NCBI GenBank assembly: GCA_934693165.1 | Contig: CAKUUX010000008.1 | Coordinates: 1 to 64,000 of the forward strand | DNA length: 64,000 nucleotides | DNA from: an uncultured Candidatus Melainabacteria bacterium | GTDB taxonomy: Bacteria; Cyanobacteriota; Vampirovibrionia; Gastranaerophilales; Gastranaerophilaceae | Direction: 5' to 3' | Part shown: in pieces, positions 59,230 to 64,000 of the stretch | Layout of the letters: every line of letters begins with the position of its first letter | Position numbering within the stretch: position 1 is the stretch's first letter | Made by a program: the position numbers and the translations under genes | The notes under the pieces: generated by a model | The model's database searches: none | What the model saw: only the letters and a program-made list of their open reading frames with translations | Told to the model about the DNA's origin: nothing

Positions 59230-61331
59230 TGGGAGCACCAGGCTCAAAGTCAATAAGTGAAGTATTTTTAGCAGGCTTCGTATTAATGTTAATACTTATC
59301 CTGTTAATTGAAATGCCGACTTGGGTTATCAACTTTTCAATCAGTTTCAATATGACAATTGGTATTGTACTTTTGATGATTGCCCTATACGTTCAAAAAC
59401 CACTCGAATTAGCAGCATTCCCATCAATCATTTTGATTTGTACAATGTTCCGTCTGGTATTATCAATTGCGTCAACACGTCTTATTTTGGCAAAAGGTGA
59501 CGCTGGTGAAGTTGTAACGGCATTCGGTCACTTCGTAACTGGTGGCAACATGGTTGTAGGTTTCGTAATTTTCTTAATCATTACGGTTGTACAATTTATG
59601 GTAATCACAAAGGGTGCTGAACGTATCGCCGAAGTATCTGCCAGATTCGCCTTAGATGCGATGCCTGGTAAACAAATGACAATCGACGCCGACTTTAACG
59701 CAGGTTTGATTTCTCCAGAAGAAGCAGTTAAACGTCGTGAGGACTTACAAAGAGAATCTAGTTTATTCGGTTCTATGGATGGTTCTATGAAGTTCGTAAA
59801 AGGGGATACAATCGCTGGTGTTATCATTACAATCATCAATATTGTTGGGGGATTATGCGTTGGTTGTTTAATGAATAATATGCCAATTGCAGATGCTGTT
59901 TCAAAATACACTATCTTAACAATTGGTGACGGCTTAGCATCACAAGTACCTTCACTTTTAATGTCAATCTCAGCTGGTATCGTAATGACTCGTGCTTCTG
60001 CTACAAGTTCATCATTGGGTGCTGATTTAACAACACAATTAATGAGCAAACCTTACAGTTTATTCTTTGCAGCAGGGTTCTTATTCTTAATTACATTATC
60101 TTGTCCAGTAACAGGTTTACCATGGTTTCCATTCCTGTTATTTACGATAATTCTTGTACTAGCAGGGTTCTCAGTACTTGTTAACGCAGACGTACAATCT
60201 CAATTGGGACAATTAGAAAGCGTTCGTCAAAACATGCAAGACCTTGTTAACCCTAACAGAATGTACGAAAGACTTGGTGTTGACGTACTTTCATTACAAG
60301 TTGGGGCAGGCTTACTTGTAATCGCCGACCCTGATCAGGAAGGTCAATTACTTGCTAAGATTGCAGCCTTAAGACAAAGAGTTACTGATGAATTAGGTTA
60401 TATCTTACCAAACATCAGAATTATGGACTCATCTGCATTAGAAGCCAACGAATACTTAATTGCTATTCGTGGTAATACTGTTGCGACTGGTTTTGTATAT
60501 CCAGGAAAATATATGGTTATTGCAGATCAATGGGATTCTGTTAAATCTTCTGTTCCTGATGACGCTATCGTTGGTGTTGATCCAACTTATCAAACACAAG
60601 CTTATTGGGTTTCTGAAGAAGACGCTAAATCAACTAAAGCTATTACAGCCGTTGACGCTACAGACGTTGTAGTTACTCACTTACAAGAAGTATCAAGAAA
60701 ACACGTTGACGATGTCATGACAAAAACTGACGTATTAAAATTAATGGAATTAGTACGTTCTCAAGACCCTACTCTTGTTAACGACTTAGTTCCAACAATC
60801 ATTTCCACAAGTGATTTGAGAAAAATCTTTGTAAACTTGATTAGAGAAAAAGTTTCTATTAAAGATATTATCTTTATCTTTGAACGTCTGTGCGACTATG
60901 CAAGATTTTCAAAAGAACCAGATATTCTTTCAGAACGTCTGCGTGCAGCGTTAGGTAGACAAATCTGTTTAACTAACGTTCAAGAAGATAAAGTTCTTTA
61001 TGCCTTAACACTTTCACCTGATTGGGAAAAAGTTCTTGATGACAGTTGCCAAAGAACAGAGCTTGGTACAATGTTCTTGCTTAACCCAATGCAAGTACAA
61101 GAACTTATTGAAAGTACAGCCACAACACTTATGACAGCTCACCAAAACATTGGTAAACAGCCAGTAATCTTGTGTTCACCTAGAATTAGATTACCTCTGT
61201 TCCAATTACTTGAACGTCATATCCCAACAATCGTTGTAATTTCTTACTCTGAATTAATTACAGATATTAAGGTTGAAGCAGTTGATACAATCGGCGAAAG
61301 CTATAACCAAGAGCAATACGTGACAGGCTAA
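59229..61331 (+). CDS. flhA: Flagellar export apparatus protein FlhA
   Basis: A 700-residue export-gate protein. Eight membrane helices lie in residues ~15-320, with the conserved cytoplasmic loop 'DAMPGKQMTIDADFNAGLIS' and PEEA following. The C-terminal cytoplasmic domain (~340-700) docks FliI and chaperone-substrate complexes: 'RQRVTDELGYILPNIRIMDS', 'LIREKVSIKDIIFIFERL'. Its ATG overlaps the fliH stop by one base. A shortened paralogue of its C domain is encoded at 6534-8009. Confidence 0.96.
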   Translation: MGAPGSKSISEVFLAGFVLMLILILLIEMPTWVINFSISFNMTIGIVLLMIALYVQKPLELAAFPSIILICTMFRLVLSIASTRLILAKGDAGEVVTAFGHFVTGGNMVVGFVIFLIITVVQFMVITKGAERIAEVSARFALDAMPGKQMTIDADFNAGLISPEEAVKRREDLQRESSLFGSMDGSMKFVKGDTIAGVIITIINIVGGLCVGCLMNNMPIADAVSKYTILTIGDGLASQVPSLLMSISAGIVMTRASATSSSLGADLTTQLMSKPYSLFFAAGFLFLITLSCPVTGLPWFPFLLFTIILVLAGFSVLVNADVQSQLGQLESVRQNMQDLVNPNRMYERLGVDVLSLQVGAGLLVIADPDQEGQLLAKIAALRQRVTDELGYILPNIRIMDSSALEANEYLIAIRGNTVATGFVYPGKYMVIADQWDSVKSSVPDDAIVGVDPTYQTQAYWVSEEDAKSTKAITAVDATDVVVTHLQEVSRKHVDDVMTKTDVLKLMELVRSQDPTLVNDLVPTIISTSDLRKIFVNLIREKVSIKDIIFIFERLCDYARFSKEPDILSERLRAALGRQICLTNVQEDKVLYALTLSPDWEKVLDDSCQRTELGTMFLLNPMQVQELIESTATTLMTAHQNIGKQPVILCSPRIRLPLFQLLERHIPTIVVISYSELITDIKVEAVDTIGESYNQEQYVTG

Positions 61332-61338
61332 TGAATAA

Positions 61339-61560
61339 ATGAAAAAACTAGTTTTATTCTTGATAGAAATATATCAAAAGATTTCAAGATTAACTCCACC
61401 TGTATGTAGATTTGCACCAACTTGTTCTGAATATACAAAACAAGCTATTATTAAATTTGGACTATTAAAAGGTCTTTGGCTTGGCATAAAAAGAATTTCT
61501 AAATGCCATCCATTACACGAAGGTGGCTATGACCCAGTACCAGACGAGTTTAAATGGTAA
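61339..61560 (+). CDS. yidD: Membrane protein insertion efficiency factor YidD
   Basis: A 73-residue protein with 'FLIEIYQKISRLTPPVCRFA' and 'PTCSEYTKQAI', ending 'KCHPLHEGGYDPVP': the full YidD signature with three Cys. It binds the inner membrane and helps YidC insert proteins. YidD genes normally sit between rnpA and yidC; here it follows flhA by seven bases. Confidence 0.93.
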   Translation: MKKLVLFLIEIYQKISRLTPPVCRFAPTCSEYTKQAIIKFGLLKGLWLGIKRISKCHPLHEGGYDPVPDEFKW

Positions 61561-61619
61561 TTATTCTTACGATAGAACTATAAATGTAACAAATTCTTAA
61601 CATAACACTTCAAATTTCT

Positions 61620-61647
61620 AAAGTTATCATAAAAGATTGCCGATATA
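61620..61647 (+). promoter_or_regulatory. Sigma-28-type promoter
   Basis: TAAA (61620-61623), 16-base spacer starting GTTATC, then GCCGATAT (61640-61647), a perfect match to the sigma-D/sigma-28 consensus. It lies 42 bases before the small gene at 61689. Confidence 0.78.
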
Positions 61648-61688
61648 TAACTTGTAAGCAAGATAACTAATAAAAAGGATATGTGAAT

Positions 61689-61844
61689 ATGTTAAGAAAA
61701 ATCGAATTACCAACAACAAATATTGATAACAGTGTTGAATTTATTTTGAGAGGAGCAAAAAAACGCAGATCAATGGCTATGGCATCTGCAAGAATGCTAA
61801 CTAACGAACAAGGCATTCAAACTATGTTGGTTGCTGTAAAATAA
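61689..61844 (+). CDS. 51-residue protein under a sigma-28 promoter
   Basis: A short basic protein ('MLRKIELPTTNIDNSVEFIL', then 'GAKKRRSMAMASARM'), no membrane helix. AAGGATAT precedes the ATG. Its sigma-28 promoter and its position beside flhA put it in the late flagellar class, but it has no FlgM or chaperone signature that I can see. A terminator follows at 61928. The leftover 61845-61927 shows nothing. Confidence 0.6.
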   Translation: MLRKIELPTTNIDNSVEFILRGAKKRRSMAMASARMLTNEQGIQTMLVAVK

Positions 61845-61927
61845 TAGAGTGTGTAGAGTGACCGAGAAATCGGGATGTGTGTAAAACAAACAGCAATCTG
61901 TATGAAAAAAGAAGAAAGATGAATTTA

Positions 61928-61958
61928 AAAGAGGTCAAGAAATTGACCTCTTTCTTTT
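61928..61958 (+). terminator. Terminator
   Basis: AAAGAGGTCAA/TTGACCTCTTT with a GAAA tetraloop and T-run. Confidence 0.85.
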
Positions 61959-62031
61959 TGTAAAAAAATAACCTTCAATAAAAAATAATGCTATAATTCT
62001 ATCAATAGAAAACAAATCAGAGAGGTTTAAA

Positions 62032-62247
62032 ATGTTTCAAGAATGTCCATTTAATGGAAATAAAGAATGTAATGAAAGTTGTGGATTGTTTATAGCACCA
62101 AGCGACTTAAATGAACTAATGGGAACAAGATTAACAAGCATAGGCGTATTTGACGTTAAAGAAGGAATGTGCTCACTAAAAATGCTTGCCCTAAGTAGTG
62201 GAAGATACATGTTTGAAAACACTGCCACAGTAAGAAGAAACGCATAA
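62032..62247 (+). CDS. Small Cys-rich protein
   Basis: A 71-residue protein with 'CPFNGNKECNESCGLFI' at residues 5-21 and another Cys in 'EGMCSLKML'. The C-x(7)-C-x(3)-C pattern plus a late Cys suggests a zinc knuckle. AGAGAGG ribosome site; TATAAT at about 61993. Function unknown. The last codons and following bases (62233-62256) recur at 62346-62369. Confidence 0.7.
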   Translation: MFQECPFNGNKECNESCGLFIAPSDLNELMGTRLTSIGVFDVKEGMCSLKMLALSSGRYMFENTATVRRNA

Positions 62248-62369
62248 GCCGATGTGGAGTGTCAGTGTCGGCACACGATGAGTGTGACGAGCAGGACACG
62301 TAACATAATAACTGCGACGTAGAAATCTTCGATTTCACAGGAGCAAGAAACGCGTAAGCCGATGTGAAG
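62233..62369 (+). repeat. Direct repeat spanning the end of the Cys-rich gene
   Basis: AAGAAACGCATAAGCCGATG (62233-62252) and AAGAAACGCGTAAGCCGATG (62346-62365) differ by one base and continue TGGA/TGAA. The DNA up to 62450 is GC-richer than its surroundings, with pieces like GACGAGCATAGCGAGTC and GGAGTGGGACATTACTCCC that can pair. GCCGATGTG also occurs at the tRNA-Leu locus. Positions 62248-62569 hold no gene I can support. Confidence 0.6.
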
Positions 62370-62514
62370 GAGGATTTTTGGAAGGGTGACGACGAGCATA
62401 GCGAGTCAAACCCGAAAGGTGGAGTGGGACATTACTCCCACGACAACCCAAATAATCCGAAAACATTTTGGGCAAGTATGCCAAATCTACAGGAATTCAA
62501 GGGATTTTTAATCA

Positions 62515-62543
62515 AAAAAAGCCCCCAAATTGGGAGCTTTTCT
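62515..62543 (-). terminator. Terminator between converging units
   Basis: AAAAGCTCCCAA/TTGGGGGCTTTT on the minus strand with a T-run; ends the gene at 62570. Confidence 0.75.
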
Positions 62544-62569
62544 TTCACATCTACTCTTTATAGCTTATA

Positions 62570-63409
62570 TTAGCCATTATCACGTTTTGTAATCATTGCA
62601 GCTAACATTGTGTTGAAGTGGTTGTTAACAACTTCGTCATCGATGTTGAACCAGCTGTTGTTTTCTGCAGAAACTTTTGCTTTGAATGATTTAGCTTCTG
62701 CATCTAAGCCCATTTCAGAAGCTCTTGCAGCTAATTTATCTTTCAAACCATTTGTAATTTTTGTTAATCTTCCTGACCAACCTACCCATTCTTCGTTTTG
62801 TAATGATTCGATTAATGTTTCACCATCCATATCATCTGAGTATTGGTTGATGTATGTTTCCATAACTTCAAGAACATTATCCTTGTTGATTTTTGCTAAA
62901 GCTTCATCAACTGCTTTGTTATCAGTACCAATACCTTTCATTGCTACATATAATTGTTCACAAATTTCGTTAGCTTCTTTTTGAACTTTTTCAGATTTTG
63001 CTTTTGCTGCTGCTGCTTTTTTGTCTACTGTTGTTTTTCCTGTTTTTGAAGAAGCATCAGTTTTTGTTGTACCGTCTGTTTTAGTTGTTGAATCAGCTTT
63101 TGTTGTGCCATCAGCTTTCTTTGTAGGTTCGCAAACTGTTGTTTTACCAGAGTTTTGAACGCCTAAGCCTGCAAAGTTTAAGTTAAAGCAACTTGCAATG
63201 TTATTGAACCAAACTGGCATTGCCATATTCACACAAGCTTCAGAAATTGGAGAATATGCTAATGTGTTGAATTGATTAGCCATTGAATTTGTAAAAATAT
63301 TCAATTTAGAATAATCAACACTTGCAGTTTGATATCCATTAAAATTATTTAAACCATAATTGTTAAGACCAAATCCTAAACCAGTGTTTAAACCATAATT
63401 AAATGTCAT
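62570..63409 (-). CDS. Flagellar-locus protein with annexin-like repeat
   Basis: A 279-residue protein. The first ~100 residues are Asn/Gly/Phe-rich and hydrophobic in part ('WFNNIASCFNLNFAG'); ~100-145 is a Lys/Thr/Asp linker made of ADGTTK-like repeats. Residues ~150-215 match the annexin repeat: 'QLYVAMKGIGTDNKAVDEAL' includes the calcium-binding MKGxGTD motif, then 'LEVMETYINQYSDDMDGETL'. One repeat is clear, where animal annexins have four. Single-repeat and bacterial annexin-like proteins are known; membrane or calcium binding is an inference. No signal peptide, so flagellar or other export is possible. Confidence 0.6.
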   Translation of the reverse strand: MTFNYGLNTGLGFGLNNYGLNNFNGYQTASVDYSKLNIFTNSMANQFNTLAYSPISEACVNMAMPVWFNNIASCFNLNFAGLGVQNSGKTTVCEPTKKADGTTKADSTTKTDGTTKTDASSKTGKTTVDKKAAAAKAKSEKVQKEANEICEQLYVAMKGIGTDNKAVDEALAKINKDNVLEVMETYINQYSDDMDGETLIESLQNEEWVGWSGRLTKITNGLKDKLAARASEMGLDAEAKSFKAKVSAENNSWFNIDDEVVNNHFNTMLAAMITKRDNG

Positions 63410-63617
63410 ATATATTTCCCCGTTTTCCTATGTTTCTAAGAGTGTGTTTAAAGTTTATTAAATCTTTATTCTTTTAATATCCCTTACATTTATATAAAAA
63501 CAATCTCAAATTCATGATTGACAAATGTTTTCGGCATATTTTTAACCAAATCGCTAGAACGCCCTATTTTCAAGAAAAAAGTTGCCGTTACAAAACTTTA
63601 CAAACAGGTTAAAACGC

Positions 63618-63635
63618 CATGTTCATCATGGTTTT
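63618..63635. repeat. Second copy of 18-base CATGTTCATCATGGTTTT motif
   Basis: Identical to 55057-55074; here extended to a hairpin AAAACGCCATG/CATGGTTTT. TAAAGTTTT follows 17 bases downstream on the minus strand, but no GCCGATA box. The 63410-63778 gap has no gene otherwise. Confidence 0.6.
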
Positions 63636-63680
63636 GAAGGTATTTTTTAGCTACAAATCCAAAGGCTTAGCAACTAAATT

Positions 63681-63712
63681 AATAGGCGAAATTTTGAAAA
63701 ATTTCGCCTATT
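63681..63712. terminator. Strong hairpin
   Basis: AATAGGCGAAAT/ATTTCGCCTATT, twelve-base stem with an eight-base loop. It lies between the rod-like gene and the annexin-like gene and likely insulates them. Confidence 0.6.
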
Positions 63713-63726
63713 AAAAATAAACTTAA

Positions 63727-63750
63727 TAAAAAGGGACAATAATTGTCCCC
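63727..63750 (-). terminator. Terminator of rod-like gene
   Basis: GGGACAAT/ATTGTCCC with a T-run on the minus strand, 29 bases after the stop codon. Confidence 0.75.
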
Positions 63751-63778
63751 TAGAAAATGGAGTTTAACATTACACTTA

Positions 63779-64000
63779 TTATGAACCACCAACTAGTCTT
63801 AATGCTTCTTGTAGTAGTTCTTTATTTGATGAAATCAATTTGTTTGCCAATTCCATTTGAACTTTTGCCAATTGGAAACTATTGATATTATCTTTAAAGC
63901 CTGCATTAGAAAGTTCTATCAAACCTGAACGAACTTCTGCTCTACCCATTACAGGTCTACCTGATTCTGGTGTTTCGATATATTGATTATCTTTAATTTC
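63779..64000 (-). CDS. Flagellar hook/basal-body rod protein, C-terminal part
   Basis: The last 73 codons of a gene that enters from the right edge. 'GRAEVRSGLIELSNAGFKDN' then 'AKVQMELANKLISSNKELLQ' and EALRLV resembles the C-terminal helix of FlgF/FlgG/FlgE-type rod and hook proteins, where SN begins the helix packed inside the axial structure. The central part is off the window, so rod against hook cannot be decided. Confidence 0.6.
   Translation of the reverse strand, partial: EIKDNQYIETPESGRPVMGRAEVRSGLIELSNAGFKDNINSFQLAKVQMELANKLISSNKELLQEALRLVGGS

Noticed and set aside
62364..62573. 69-codon rightward frame starting with GTG
   Set aside because: It lies in the GC-richer structured repeat, its composition is odd, it runs through a terminator hairpin, and no ribosome site with sound spacing supports it.

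Overview
The window is an A+T-rich stretch of a bacterial chromosome with no phage block and no complete insertion sequence. The cell it describes is Gram-negative in architecture: an Omp85/BamA-type outer-membrane assembly protein with three POTRA domains, a Skp/OmpH chaperone, an AMIN-domain amidase, a MurJ flippase and a surface-polysaccharide cluster. It also has a flagellar operon (fliE-fliF-fliG-like-fliH-flhA). Low GC, three POTRAs (as in cyanobacterial Omp85), AMIN amidase, flagellar genes and many small lineage-specific proteins together suggest a gut-type Melainabacteria/Vampirovibrionia (Gastranaerophilales) genome. That assignment is inference, because there is no rRNA in the window.

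Layout. 0.2-4 kb: small regulator, HAD-like phosphatase, nucleotidyltransferase, a short histidine kinase and an orphan sugar ABC permease. 4-10 kb: bamA, skp, an unusual soluble FlhA-C-domain paralogue and a divergent 4-alpha-glucanotransferase. 10-16 kb: the overlapping cysS-SpoIID-murJ-tsaC operon. 16-19 kb: a putative toxin/immunity-like pair, a lipid- or sugar-surface type secreted protein, dispersed repeats and a tRNA-Leu(CAA) whose 3' end lies in a tandem duplication. 19-23.6 kb: L-serine dehydratase, a cupin remnant, a WYL regulator and a ClC transporter. 23.6-33.4 kb: an eight-gene, mostly overlapping leftward operon for a surface glycan; it joins an HpcH-type aldolase, an SDR, a 3-dehydroquinate-synthase-like cyclase, a TPP enzyme, a CMP-sugar-type cytidylyltransferase, two GT2 proteins and an epimerase. 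33.4-43.3 kb: murI, amidase, purD, gshB, a hydroxyacid dehydrogenase, an M48 protease and a DmeF-like metal exporter behind a CsoR/RcnR-type operator. 43.4-54.2 kb: low-complexity protein, fusA, AICAR-transformylase-like protein, MFS exporter, a type I toxin-antitoxin-like locus, alr, lpd, lipA. 54.4-64 kb: flagellar genes, secreted accessory proteins (one with an annexin-like repeat) and the end of a hook/basal-body rod protein.

Regulation visible in the sequence. Eight genes have a -10 hexamer ending exactly six bases before the start codon, which predicts leaderless mRNAs. Three genes (two of them very small) carry sigma-28-type promoters (TAAA-N15/16-GCCGATA), tying them to the flagellar regulon. 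The strongest candidates for something new are: the membrane-less FlhA-C paralogue (6.5-8.0 kb); the 35-residue hydrophobic peptide gene with end-to-end mRNA pairing and an antisense promoter (50.0-50.3 kb); the glycan operon with a sugar-phosphate-cyclase-like step; and the reduced FliG-like protein.
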